Shown: piece by piece, positions 38,313-46,304 of the stretch
Layout: the number at the start of each line of letters is the position of its first letter
Position numbering within the stretch: position 1 is the stretch's first letter
Assembly: GCF_001575205.1 (NCBI RefSeq)
Contig: NZ_LSRE01000001.1
Location: 124,001-188,000, forward strand
Length of the DNA: 64,000 nucleotides
Reading direction: 5' to 3'
Origin: Tsukamurella pseudospumae
GTDB taxonomy: Bacteria; Actinomycetota; Actinomycetes; Mycobacteriales; Mycobacteriaceae
Made by a program: the position numbers and the translations under genes
Notes under the pieces: model-generated
What the model saw: only the letters and a program-made list of their open reading frames with translations
Told to the model about the DNA's origin: nothing
Database searches by the model: none

Positions 38313-39650
38313 CTACGAGTTCATCAGGAAATGCTCGAACACCTTGGTGCCGAACAACAGCGACTCGACGGGCACGCGCTCGTCGACGCCGTGGAACAGG
38401 GCCGCGAAGTCGAGCTCCTCGGGCAGCTGCAGCGGCGCGAAGCCGAAGCACCGGATACCCAGCTTCGCGAAGGCCTTGGCGTCGGTCCCGCCCGACAGCA
38501 TGTACGGGACCGTCTTGCCCTCGGCGTCGAAGGCGAGGATCGCGTCGTTCATGGCGTCGACGAGGTCACCGTCGAACTGGGTCTCGTACGAATCGAGCTT
38601 GGTGATCCACTCCCGCTCGATGTCCGGGCCGAGGAGCTCGTCGAGCTCCCGCTCGAACGCGGCCTGGCGGCCGGGCAGCACGCGGCAGTCGATGACGGCC
38701 TCGGCGGTCTGCGGGATGACGTTCGCCTTGTACCCGGCGCGGAGCATGGTCGGGTTCGCGGTGTCGCGCAGCGTCGCCCCGACGATGCGGGCCAGGCCGC
38801 CGATCTTGGCGAGCTGCCCCTCGAGGTCCGGACCGTCGAGGTCGATGTCGATGGTGGACTCGCGATCGAGGGCGCGCAGGAAGGCGATCACCGTGTCGGT
38901 GAGGACCAGCGGGAACTTGTGGCGGCCGAGCTTCGCCACGGCCTCCGAGAGCAGCGTCACCGCATTGTCCTCGTGCACGAACGAGCCGTGCCCGGCCCGC
39001 GCCTTCGCGGTCAGGCGCATCCAGCACATGCTCTTCTCGGCGGTCTCGACGAGGTACAGGCGCTTCTTGTCGCCCGACGGGGTGTCGACCGTCAGCGAGA
39101 AGCCGCCGACCTCGCCCACCGCCTCGGTGACCCCCGCGAACAGGTCCGGACGGTGCTCGACCAGCCAGTGCGAGCCCCAGGTGCCGCCGGCCTCCTCGTC
39201 GGCGAGGAAGGCGAAGGTGATGTCGCGCGGCGGGACCGTGCCCGTGGACTTCAGCTGCCGGGCCAGCGCGAGCATGATGCCGCACATGTCCTTCATGTCG
39301 ACCGCGCCGCGGCCCCAGACGTAGCCGTCCTCGACGGCGCCGGAGAACGGGTGCACGCTCCAGTCGGCGGGCTCGGCGGGCACCACGTCCAGATGGCCGT
39401 GCACGAGCAGCGTGCCGCGCTTGGGGTTGGCGCCCTTGATGGTGGCGAAGACGTTGCCGCGGCCGGGCTGTCCGGACTCGACGTACTCCGTCTCGTAGCC
39501 GACGTCCTCCAGGCGCGCCTGGACCCACTTGGCGCACGCCTCCTCACCGCGGGTGGTCTCGAGCTCACCCGTGTTGGACGTGTCGAAACGGATCAGGGAG
39601 CTCACGGTCTCGACGACCTCGTCGAGCGCGTTCACGTCAGTCGTAGCCAC
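38313..39650 (-). CDS. M20-family metallopeptidase/amidohydrolase
   Basis: 445 residues. Zinc ligands and catalytic acid: [16 protein letters not shown] (His and Asp), [11 protein letters not shown] (bridging Asp), [12 protein letters not shown] (catalytic Glu and ligand), and a C-terminal [14 protein letters not shown] His/Asp-like region. A lid/dimerisation domain lies about residues 190-320. It cleaves a peptide or N-acyl bond; the M20/ArgE/DapE group is too broad to name the substrate. Apparent counterpart of Rv2141c. ATG 39650. Confidence 0.9.
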   Translation of the reverse strand: MATTDVNALDEVVETVSSLIRFDTSNTGELETTRGEEACAKWVQARLEDVGYETEYVESGQPGRGNVFATIKGANPKRGTLLVHGHLDVVPAEPADWSVHPFSGAVEDGYVWGRGAVDMKDMCGIMLALARQLKSTGTVPPRDITFAFLADEEAGGTWGSHWLVEHRPDLFAGVTEAVGEVGGFSLTVDTPSGDKKRLYLVETAEKSMCWMRLTAKARAGHGSFVHEDNAVTLLSEAVAKLGRHKFPLVLTDTVIAFLRALDRESTIDIDLDGPDLEGQLAKIGGLARIVGATLRDTANPTMLRAGYKANVIPQTAEAVIDCRVLPGRQAAFERELDELLGPDIEREWITKLDSYETQFDGDLVDAMNDAILAFDAEGKTVPYMLSGGTDAKAFAKLGIRCFGFAPLQLPEELDFAALFHGVDERVPVESLLFGTKVFEHFLMNS

Positions 39651-39758
39651 GCCCTGTATTTAACACGTCCAGCACCGGGGCGGTGGCGCTCGGCGGGTGG
39701 CCCGACGTGGCGATTTGGATTCCCGGGGCGCCGTGGATTACGGTTAACGAGCTTCCCA

Positions 39759-39844
39759 GCGCGGGTGGCGGAATGGCAGACGCGCTAGCTTGAGGTGCTA
39801 GTGTCCTACTAATGGACGTGGGGGTTCAAGTCCCCCTCCGCGCA
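39759..39844 (+). tRNA. tRNA-Leu (anticodon GAG)
   Basis: 86-base class II tRNA. Acceptor GCGCGGG (39759-39765) pairs with TCCGCGC (39837-39843) with a terminal G-U; anticodon stem CTAGC/GCTAG (39785-39789, 39797-39801) presents loop TTGAGGT, so anticodon GAG at 39792-39794. A long variable arm follows and the T arm is GGGGGTTCAAGTCCCCC (39820-39836). Discriminator A at 39844; CCA is not encoded in full. It reads CUC/CUU Leu codons. Confidence 0.95.
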
Positions 39845-39850
39845 CAGAAC

Positions 39851-39878
39851 GAAAACCCCGGCTCCGGCCGGGGTTTTC
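39851..39878 (+). terminator. Rho-independent terminator of tRNA-Leu
   Basis: Stem GAAAACCCCGG / CCGGGGTTTTC (11 base pairs) around loop CTCCGG, ending in a short T run, six bases after the tRNA. Confidence 0.85.
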
Positions 39879-39892
39879 GCGTTTCCGGTGGC

Positions 39893-40498
39893 TCATCGAC
39901 GGGGCGGTAGCGGCCTGATCGTCGCGAGGCAGTGATCGCCGGCGAGGAACGATTCCAGGTCCAGCAGCTCCAGGTCCGCGTCGTGCGCGCCGAGAACTCC
40001 TTCGATCATGCCGCGGTGCACGGCACAGGTCACGCCGGGTCGTCGCCGCGCGACCTCGAGGAACGGACATCGGTTCAGGCGGATCCCTTCGGCGCGCCGC
40101 TCCGGTGCGAATCCCGCTTCGTCGAGCAGCCCTACGAGGTCCGCGAGCGCATCGGTGGACGACCGCGCTCGCTCGGCCCCCCACACGTGTCCCGACCGCC
40201 GGGCGCGCTCGGTCGCGTCGGGCACGGATTCCAGCACGTCCACGAGAAGGTGCGCCAGGAGCGCGAAGTCGCGCGGGCCCGACGGGTCCATCGCCGGGCG
40301 GGCGCGGTAGAGCATGCTGGGCCTGCCCGGGCCGTCCGACGGTGCGGGGCTCGCCTCGACGAGCCCGTCCTCGGCGAGGGCGTGCAGGTGGAAGCGCACG
40401 GTCGTACTCGGGACGTCCGTCGCCCCGGCGATCTCCGCCACGGTCTGCGCCTCGTCCGCGGCGCGCACGTGGCGCAGGACCTTCTCGCGCATCTCCAT
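39893..40498 (-). CDS. SufR-like Fe-S transcriptional regulator (COG2345)
   Basis: 201 residues. Winged-helix N-terminus (residues 4-50, VAEIAGATDVPSTTVRFHLHAL) followed by an effector domain with three Cys at 144 (NRCPFLEVA), 158 (VTCAVHRGM) and 190 (DHCLATI), spaced as in SufR-type repressors whose 4Fe-4S cluster senses oxygen, NO or iron. The ATG (40498-40496) overlaps the ferredoxin TGA as TGATG, so it is the last gene of a coupled three-gene operon, probably autoregulated at the palindrome upstream of the cupin gene (inference). Confidence 0.78.
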   Translation of the reverse strand: MEMREKVLRHVRAADEAQTVAEIAGATDVPSTTVRFHLHALAEDGLVEASPAPSDGPGRPSMLYRARPAMDPSGPRDFALLAHLLVDVLESVPDATERARRSGHVWGAERARSSTDALADLVGLLDEAGFAPERRAEGIRLNRCPFLEVARRRPGVTCAVHRGMIEGVLGAHDADLELLDLESFLAGDHCLATIRPLPPRR

Positions 40499-40848
40499 CA
40501 GGCGACCGTATCCCGCTCCGGGCGGGCGGCGACCACGGGCGCGTCAGCCGGCACGGGTCCGATCTTCGCCGCCCCGCCCGGCGACCCGACGGGCTCGCCG
40601 CACCCGGGGAGAACTCCCGAGAAGAAGTCGGCGTTGTCGGCCGTGTACTGCGCCCATTCGTCGGGGACGTCGTCCTCGTAGAAGATCGCTTCTACCGGAC
40701 ACACCGGCTCACAAGCGCCACAGTCCACGCACTCGTCGGGATGGATGTAGAGGCTGCGGGAGCCTTCGTAGATGCAATCGACGGGGCATTCCTCGACGCA
40801 GGCCCGATCCATCACGTCGACACATGGTTCCGCGATCACGTAGGTCAT
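40498..40848 (-). CDS. Seven-iron ferredoxin (3Fe-4S/4Fe-4S)
   Basis: 116 residues. Cys 9, 17 and 21 (the last before Pro) form the 3Fe-4S pattern, and [12 protein letters not shown] (Cys 40, 43, 46, 50) plus Cys 25 complete the FdxA/FdxC layout of actinobacteria. It carries electrons in the cytosol. Start ATG 40848 overlaps the TGA of the DUF2249-cupin gene (TGATG), and its own stop overlaps the regulator start. The partner enzyme is not evident in the operon. C-terminal 25 residues are Pro/Ala-rich. Confidence 0.92.
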   Translation of the reverse strand: MTYVIAEPCVDVMDRACVEECPVDCIYEGSRSLYIHPDECVDCGACEPVCPVEAIFYEDDVPDEWAQYTADNADFFSGVLPGCGEPVGSPGGAAKIGPVPADAPVVAARPERDTVA

Positions 40849-41453
40849 CAGGCGCGACTTCGCAGACCGAGCGGTTCGATCGTGAGCGAGGACGTGCGGT
40901 GCGTGTGCACGGTGAGGTAGTCGAGTCCGTCCGGACCCGCGCTGATCGCACGTTCCGAACGGCGCGGCAACCACAGCAGATCCCCTGCGGCGACATCGAC
41001 GGTGCCCGTCGCGGTGCCGACGGTGCCGGACCCGCGGAGGACGTGGACCAGCACGTCCACTTCGGAGCCCTGGTGCGCACCGATCACCCCTCCGGCTCCC
41101 AGGCGGATCAGGTTCGAATCGAGCCCCCGGCCGTCCGTATCCAGCTTCCAGGCGACGTCCGCGCGCTCGACCGCACTCTCCGTGAGTGCACTGGTGTTGC
41201 CGACGATGCGCGGGGCCGGCGCCGCCAGAATCTTGCCGATCCGAACGCGGTAGTCGCGCCGCTCCCGGACGAGATACTCCCACTCATATGCGGACGGCAA
41301 CTTCTGCTCGAACTCATCGCGCAGGTGCCGTGGATCGTGGTCGTTGACCAGGATGATCGCCTCGCCCACGTCGAGCGCGTCGAAGATGCCGAAGATCTTC
41401 GGGTGCCGCTCGGACTTCGGGATCTCACGTACATCGAGGGTGACATCGGGCAT
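40848..41453 (-). CDS. DUF2249-cupin two-domain protein
   Basis: 201 residues from ATG 41453 with GGAAGGA upstream; a TTG at 41471 is less likely. Residues 1-75 are a DUF2249 domain ([31 protein letters not shown]), a family that recurs in NO and denitrification loci. Residues about 105-195 are a cupin barrel ([21 protein letters not shown] ... GDLLWLPR) with a partial metal site. First gene of the operon with ferredoxin and Fe-S regulator. A role in NO or oxygen-limitation response is inferred from domain associations, not shown. Confidence 0.8.
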   Translation of the reverse strand: MPDVTLDVREIPKSERHPKIFGIFDALDVGEAIILVNDHDPRHLRDEFEQKLPSAYEWEYLVRERRDYRVRIGKILAAPAPRIVGNTSALTESAVERADVAWKLDTDGRGLDSNLIRLGAGGVIGAHQGSEVDVLVHVLRGSGTVGTATGTVDVAAGDLLWLPRRSERAISAGPDGLDYLTVHTHRTSSLTIEPLGLRSRA

Positions 41454-41471
41454 GGCGAGCGATCCTTCCAA

Positions 41472-41496
41472 TTAATACAAGTCAATCTTGTATTAA
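41472..41496. promoter_or_regulatory. Perfect 10-bp inverted repeat, candidate operator
   Basis: TTAATACAAG (41472-41481), spacer TCAAT, CTTGTATTAA (41487-41496): a perfect palindrome, notably AT-rich in a GC-rich setting. It lies just upstream of the DUF2249-cupin ribosome site and overlaps the likely promoter. It is the best candidate binding site for the operon's own Fe-S regulator. Confidence 0.7.
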
Positions 41497-41512
41497 TCTA
41501 CGCCCGGCCCGA

Positions 41513-41758
41513 CTACCTCACCAACTGCGGCGCGAGCTCGATCCTGTGGCTCGGATCCCACGGCACGTCGCCGTGCAATGACGAGAAGCTGTATTCGATC
41601 TGCTCCCCGCCGCGGGACTCGTCCAGTCGCAGTGCCGCCAACTTGCCGCGCGCGAGCAGCCGCCCCTCCGCGTCGTAGATCCGCGCGTCCCGCTCGGTAA
41701 CGGCGTCGTAGTCCGCGTGGAATGCCTCGTACAGCTCGCGTCCTGTGAACGTATCCAT
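41513..41758 (-). CDS. Hypothetical protein, 81 residues
   Basis: Starts at ATG 41758 (MDTFTGRELYEAFHADYDAV); an in-frame upstream extension to 41974 is antisense to the DUF4185 gene and Arg-rich, hence rejected. The product seems soluble with a helix (residues 6-20) and a beta hairpin region (DARIYDAEGRLLARGKL, IEYSFSSLHGDVPWDP). No family recognised. It lies 17 bases beyond the palindromic operator, on the same strand as the DUF2249 operon but upstream of it, so it may end at or read into that promoter. Confidence 0.5.
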   Translation of the reverse strand: MDTFTGRELYEAFHADYDAVTERDARIYDAEGRLLARGKLAALRLDESRGGEQIEYSFSSLHGDVPWDPSHRIELAPQLVR

Positions 41759-41885
41759 CTCTCCATGGTGCGCCCGATGACGCACGCGCGCCACGGAATC
41801 CCGCGCGATCCGGAGCAGTCGGAACAGTTCGCCGGATCTTGTCCCCCGCCCTCGGACTCCGCGCGACGGCGGACCGTCTGGCAGG

Positions 41886-42884
41886 GTGGCGGACGTGCCC
41901 CAGTCGATCGAGCCCGTCCCGTTCCGCAAGCTGCGCGACATCACGCCCGCCTCGCGATTCGGGGTCGGTGGCACCGACCTCGGAATCCCCTGTCGGGTCG
42001 GGAACGAGGTGCTCTACGTCTTCGGCGACACCTTCGAGGGGCTGAGCATCGGCGCCGGCGACTGGCGCTCCCCCGTCGGCCTGTTCGGCGACCGGGCCGG
42101 TGTCGTCCGGCGCCCCGCGGGGCCCGATCCGCAGCGCGCCCGGCAACTGCTCAACTACAGCCATGACACGGGCCGGTTCACCACCATCCTGCCGACCACC
42201 TGCATCGAGGTCGACGGTGCGCTGTACCTGCACACGATGAGGATGCAGAGCCTGGACACGGTCGTCCGGACGGGCCTGTACCGCAGCGACGACGGTGCGC
42301 AGTCCTGGCGGGAGGTCGCGCAGTACAACGCCGGGCACGCGGACGGCTGCTGGTGCATGTGGGCGATGTGCCCCGCACCCGACGGCTACACCTACACCGT
42401 CTCGACCGGCGGCCTCAGCCGCGACAAGGGGCTGCGCCTGCACCGGATGCGCACCGAGACACTGGGAACGCTGCGGGACGGCATCGATGTCGAGTGGGAG
42501 CCGTGGGGCTGGCGCGCCGAGACGGGGTGGGCGTGGGGCAACCCGCCCACCGACCTGAGCCTGGGGCGGGGTTACGGGGAGCTCTCCCTATCCCTGGTCG
42601 AGGGCGTGTGGGTGCTCACGTACTTCGACGCCGCCGGTTACCGGATCGCAGCCCGGTTCGCGGACCGGATCGACGGCGTGTGGTCCGATCCGGTCACGCT
42701 GCTGCACGGCAGCTCGTGGCAGGACGAGGACCACGCCGCGGGCCGCGTGGCACAGCTCTACGGCGGATACCTGGTCCCCGGGTCGACGCTGCGTTCCGCG
42801 CGCCTCGTCGTCTCGCAGTGGAACACCGCCGTCGGCCACCCGTACAAGTCGATGATGTTCACCGGCGCGCTGCGGCGGCCCTGA
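41886..42884 (+). CDS. DUF4185 (GH183-type endo-D-arabinanase family) protein
   Basis: 332 residues beginning MADVPQSIEPVPFRKLRDIT. A five-bladed-propeller pattern is suggested by GVGGTDLGIPCRVGNEVLYVFGDT, SWREVAQYNAGHADGCW and YGELSLSLVEGVWVLTYF; the Asp in GGTDLG and FGDTFEG are family positions. DUF4185 proteins have been assigned as GH183 endo-D-arabinofuranases acting on mycobacterial arabinan (recollection). No signal peptide is visible, which is odd for a cell-wall enzyme. It diverges from the 81-residue gene and converges on tetR. Confidence 0.78.
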   Translation: MADVPQSIEPVPFRKLRDITPASRFGVGGTDLGIPCRVGNEVLYVFGDTFEGLSIGAGDWRSPVGLFGDRAGVVRRPAGPDPQRARQLLNYSHDTGRFTTILPTTCIEVDGALYLHTMRMQSLDTVVRTGLYRSDDGAQSWREVAQYNAGHADGCWCMWAMCPAPDGYTYTVSTGGLSRDKGLRLHRMRTETLGTLRDGIDVEWEPWGWRAETGWAWGNPPTDLSLGRGYGELSLSLVEGVWVLTYFDAAGYRIAARFADRIDGVWSDPVTLLHGSSWQDEDHAAGRVAQLYGGYLVPGSTLRSARLVVSQWNTAVGHPYKSMMFTGALRRP

Positions 42885-42887
42885 CGC

Positions 42888-43502
42888 TCAGCCCTCGTCG
42901 GTGAGGCGCTCCTCGATGAACCGGACCGTCTGCTCGATGAGAGGCCGGAGCAGCCCCTGCACGTCCTCGTCGGAGAGCGGACGGCCGAGGATGACGGCGC
43001 CGAGCTGCGGGATCATGAACGGGGCGGCCTGGAGGCCGATCGCGACGTAGAGCGCGATCGCCGCGCGCAGGTCGTCCGTACCGCCGGTGACGGCCCGCAG
43101 GCGTTCGACCTTGCGCCGGTAGAACTCCCGGCGGGCATCGCTGAACGGCGGGGTCTCGCCCTCATCGGCGTCGTAGTGCAGCGATTCCCACATGAGCAGG
43201 CGCACCAACTCCGGGTCACGGCGGTGATGATCGAACGCGGCCATGACGTGGTCGGTGAGGGTCTGCCCCTCGAGGAACGGACTGTGCTCGACATGCTCGG
43301 TGAGCGCCTTCGCCATGACGATCTCGAACAACCCCTCTTTGCTGCCGAAGTACCCGTAGATCCGCTCCTTGTTCACCCCGGCCTCGGCGGCGATCCGCGC
43401 GACCCGCGCGCCATCGAACCCGCGCCGGGTGAACTCGGTCCGGGCGGCGGCGATCAACGCCTCACTCGTGGGCGTGGATTCGTATCCTGCAGCGTCGATC
43501 AC
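42888..43502 (-). CDS. TetR-family repressor
   Basis: 204 residues from GTG 43502. HTH: LIAAARTEFTRRGFDGARVARIAAEAGVNKERIYGYFGSKEGLFE region at residues 16-60 (key recognition helix NKERIYGYF). The C-terminal ligand domain is helical and ends QTVRFIEERLTDEG. It is divergent from an MFS transporter gene, 62 bases apart, with two palindromes between; it most likely represses that exporter and itself, released by the exporter's substrate. Confidence 0.9.
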   Translation of the reverse strand: MIDAAGYESTPTSEALIAAARTEFTRRGFDGARVARIAAEAGVNKERIYGYFGSKEGLFEIVMAKALTEHVEHSPFLEGQTLTDHVMAAFDHHRRDPELVRLLMWESLHYDADEGETPPFSDARREFYRRKVERLRAVTGGTDDLRAAIALYVAIGLQAAPFMIPQLGAVILGRPLSDEDVQGLLRPLIEQTVRFIEERLTDEG

Positions 43503-43518
43503 GCGGCCAGACTACCGC

Positions 43519-43552
43519 CAACCGTTCGGTTGACCGCCAACCGTACGGTTGG
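43519..43552. promoter_or_regulatory. Paired palindromic TetR operators
   Basis: Site 1 CAACCGTTCGGTTG (43519-43532; six-base arms) and site 2 CCAACCGTACGGTTGG (43537-43552; perfect 16-base palindrome), centres 19 bases apart, in the tetR-MFS divergent promoter. The shared half-site is AACCG. Confidence 0.8.
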
Positions 43553-43564
43553 TACGGTCGCCGC

Positions 43565-44728
43565 ATGACGACCACCGCGACCGTTGCGCCATCCCGATCC
43601 GTACTGCTCCGCACCGGGGTCATCGCCGCCGCCGGAGCCCTGCCCATCGCCGGGCAGCTCTACGTCGTGCTGCCGCTGACCGCCGAGATCCGCGGCCTGT
43701 CCGGACACACGAACTCGACCGCCGCGCTGTCGAGCACCGTCTTCGCCCTGGTCTACGCGGCCGGGATCCTCGCGCTCGGTCCGCTCGCAGACAGGTTCGG
43801 CGCCCGCCGGTTGATGGTCGCGAGCGCCGGCGCCACCGCCGCCGTCACGCTGCTGGCGGCGTTCGCGCCGTCCGCGCCGTGGTTCCTGCTCGGACGCGCG
43901 GCGCAGGGGCTCGCGGCCGCGGCGTTCACGCCGGCCACGCTCGCGTACATCGCGCGAACCGCGCCATCGTCGGCGCGTGTGCCACTGAACACCGCCGCGA
44001 TCGGCGCCGGATTGGCCTCGGCGGTGGTGGGCCAGGTCGTCGCGCAGCTCATCGCGCCGCTCGCGGGGATCACCGGTGTGTTCGTGGTCTTCGCGGTGGC
44101 CGCCGCCGTTGCGGCGGTCGCCGCCCGGACACTCCTTCCGTCCGACACCGCACCTGCGGATGATCGTCCGTCCGCGGGCGCGGTGCACCGCGCGATCCCC
44201 GGGTTGTTGATGCGTCCGCGACTGGTGCTGCTCTACTGCACCGGGCTGACCTTTCTCAGCGCTCTCGTGGCGCTGTACACCGCGCTCGGCGCGGACGGCC
44301 GCTGGCCGTCGGCGACCCTCCTGATCCTGCGCGCGAGCTCGCTCCCCGCGGTGGTCGTCGCGGGCCTGATCACGCTGCGCCTGTCGGCCGCCCCGCCACG
44401 CGCCCGCATCCTGGCCGCGGTTGGCATCGCCGTGACGGGCGCTCTCCTCTGCGCGACCGCTCAGACGCTCACCGTCGGGATCGGCCTGTTCGCGGTCATC
44501 GGCGCGATCGCTCTCGCCGCCCCGTCCGTGGTGGCGGAGGTGACCCGGCTCGGCGCACCGGCCATCGGCGCCGCCGCCTCGCTCTACACCGTGGCCATCT
44601 TCGGCGGAGCGAGTCTCGGCGCACCTCTCGCCGCTGCGCTCGGCAACGGCCTCGGCACGGTCGCGCTCGGTAGCGCGGCAGTGCTCGCACTCGGCGGCCT
44701 GACCTCCGCGATCGCCACCCGCACCTGA
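43565..44728 (+). CDS. MFS transporter (drug/metabolite efflux type)
   Basis: 387 residues, about twelve membrane helices. The loop 2-3 motif GPLADRFGARRL is the conserved MFS gating signature, and GRAAQGLAAAAFTPATLAYI resembles motif C-bearing helix 5 of antiporters. An inner-membrane proton-driven exporter is likely, given the divergent TetR gene and shared operators. Substrate unknown. Start ATG 43565 lies 12 bases after the second operator, so the transcript leader is very short. Confidence 0.9.
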   Translation: MTTTATVAPSRSVLLRTGVIAAAGALPIAGQLYVVLPLTAEIRGLSGHTNSTAALSSTVFALVYAAGILALGPLADRFGARRLMVASAGATAAVTLLAAFAPSAPWFLLGRAAQGLAAAAFTPATLAYIARTAPSSARVPLNTAAIGAGLASAVVGQVVAQLIAPLAGITGVFVVFAVAAAVAAVAARTLLPSDTAPADDRPSAGAVHRAIPGLLMRPRLVLLYCTGLTFLSALVALYTALGADGRWPSATLLILRASSLPAVVVAGLITLRLSAAPPRARILAAVGIAVTGALLCATAQTLTVGIGLFAVIGAIALAAPSVVAEVTRLGAPAIGAAASLYTVAIFGGASLGAPLAAALGNGLGTVALGSAAVLALGGLTSAIATRT

Positions 44729-44730
44729 AC

Positions 44731-44743
44731 AGAACATGTTCTA
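44731..44743. promoter_or_regulatory. KstR-like palindrome before the broken OYE gene
   Basis: AGAACATGTTCTA (44731-44743) contains the perfect palindrome AGAACATGTTCT and fits the KstR consensus TnnAACnnGTTnnA at all positions but the first T (here C). It lies nine bases upstream of the pseudogene ATG. Confidence 0.55.
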
Positions 44744-44751
44744 ATCCGGTC

Positions 44752-45616
44752 ATGGAGGACGCCTTCGCCTCGGCCCCGTCGACCTACGCAACCGGATCAT
44801 CAAGGCCGCGACCTTCGAGGGGCGCACGCCGGACGCGCTGGTGACCGACGACCTGATCGACTTCCATGCCGAGTTCGCGCGCGGCCGCGTCGGCATGACG
44901 ACGGTCGCCTACTGCGCCGTCGCCCCGTGACACCCAGCAGGATGATCAGCCCGCTGGCGCTGCGCGCGACCCTCCGGCCCGACGCGACACGGATCAGCGC
45001 GATCGTCCGGGCGCACGCCGACGCTGCCCGCCTCGCCGAGGACGCCGGTTTCGACGCGGTCGAGCTCCACTTCGGCCACAACTACCTGATCAGCGCCTTC
45101 CTCAGCCCGCTGCTCAACCACCGGCGCGACGCGTACGGCGGCGATCTCGCATGCCGTGCTCGCCTCGCCCGCGAGGTCGCGGAGGCCGTCCGCGGTGCGG
45201 TCGGCGGCAGGCTCGCCGTCACCGCGAAGCTCAACATGACCGACGGGGTGCCCGGCGGACTGAGCCCGGACGACGCGCTCCGAACGGCGCGCTGGTTGGA
45301 GGCCGACGGCACCCTCGACGCGCTCGAACTCACCGCGGGGAGTTCCCTGCTCAACCCGATGTTCCTGTTCCGCGGCACGCCACCGCGCCGGGAGTTCGCG
45401 GCGGCCTTCCCGAGCCCAGCGCTCCGGGCCGGGCTCCGGGCCGCAGGCCCCGTGTTCCTCCGTGAGTACCCGTACCGCCCGACCTATCTCCTCGCCCTCG
45501 CCCGCCGGTTCCGGGCCGCCCTGTCGATGCCGCTCATCCTGCTCGGCGGGATCGCCGAGCGGGCCGCGGTCGACCGGGCGATGGCGGAGGGCTTCGAGTT
45601 CACGATCTACACCCGG
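44752..45616 (+). pseudogene. Degraded NADH:flavin oxidoreductase (old yellow enzyme family)
   Basis: Three fragments in three frames add up to one OYE-type protein. Frame one gives MEDAFAS from 44752; a shift then gives the conserved N-terminal strand LGPVDLRNRIIKAATFEGR to YCAVAP ending at TGA 44928; the third, from 44927, resumes at PSRMISPLALRA after loss of roughly 60 residues and runs through GFDAVELHFGHNYLISAFLSP, VTAKLNMTDGVPGG and LILLGGIAERAA, then loses the family at GFEF near 45604. Loss of the FMN-binding middle section makes activity improbable. A KstR-like site precedes it. Confidence 0.8.
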
Positions 45617-45656
45617 ACTCGGTGCCCGGTGCCCGGTGCGCGAGGGGAGCTGACGC

Positions 45657-46181
45657 TCAGGCGATGCCGGGCACCTCGGTCGCCGCGAAATCCGCGAGTG
45701 CCTCGGTGACGATGTGCGGAACGTCGCCGGACACGTTGACGGTCACGCCGAACTCGTCCGGGTCCAGCGGCTCCAGGATGCTCAGCTGCGAATCGAGCAT
45801 GCCCGCCTTCATGAAGTGGCCCGCACGGCTCTGCATACGCTCCTGCAGGAGCCCCTCATTGCCGGTGAGGAAGACGAAGTACACGCTGGCGCCGGCGGCC
45901 CGGATCCGGTCCCGATACGCCCGTTTGAGCGCGGAGCACGCCACGACCGTGGGCCGCCCGGCGATCATCTCGTCGCGCAGGTACGCCCCGATGGTTCCCA
46001 GCCAGGGCCACCTGTCGTCGTCGGTGAGCGGATGACCGGCCGCCATCTTGGCGCGGTTGTCGTCGCTGTGGAAGTCGTCGCCGTCGGCGAAGCTCCGGCC
46101 CAGACGGTCCGCCAGTTCGGCGCCCACCGTCGACTTCCCGGAGCCGGACACCCCCATCACGCAGATCTGGATCGTGGCCAC
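45657..46181 (-). CDS. gntK: Gluconokinase
   Basis: 174 residues, normal GntK length. P-loop VMGVSGSGKSTVGAELADRLG near residue 9, DGDDFHSDDNRAKMAAGHPLTDDDRWPWL (gluconate-binding acidic segment) and SALKRAYRD are standard. It phosphorylates D-gluconate to 6-phosphogluconate for the pentose-phosphate pathway. Only one gene of gluconate use is here; no permease or GntR is adjacent. It converges on the OYE remnant. ATG 46181. Confidence 0.94.
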   Translation of the reverse strand: MATIQICVMGVSGSGKSTVGAELADRLGRSFADGDDFHSDDNRAKMAAGHPLTDDDRWPWLGTIGAYLRDEMIAGRPTVVACSALKRAYRDRIRAAGASVYFVFLTGNEGLLQERMQSRAGHFMKAGMLDSQLSILEPLDPDEFGVTVNVSGDVPHIVTEALADFAATEVPGIA

Positions 46182-46304
46182 CCGTCGAGTAGATCACGAC
46201 CGCGCGGAGCACGCGGGCGAAGCGCGCAGGGAAGCCACCCGGCGCGGGGCCGGGCGGCCCGTCGCATAATTGACCGCGGCGACGAGCGGGGGGGTGAGAC
46301 ACGG

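Noticed and set aside
39759-41500. Prophage or integrative element at tRNA-Leu
   Set aside because: No integrase, no repeat of the tRNA 3' end and no phage structural genes in the window.
44927-45709. ORF starting at GTG 44927 as an intact oxidoreductase gene
   Set aside because: Sequence begins in the middle of the OYE barrel; the N-terminal FMN part lies in other frames upstream and the last 30 residues do not match the family.
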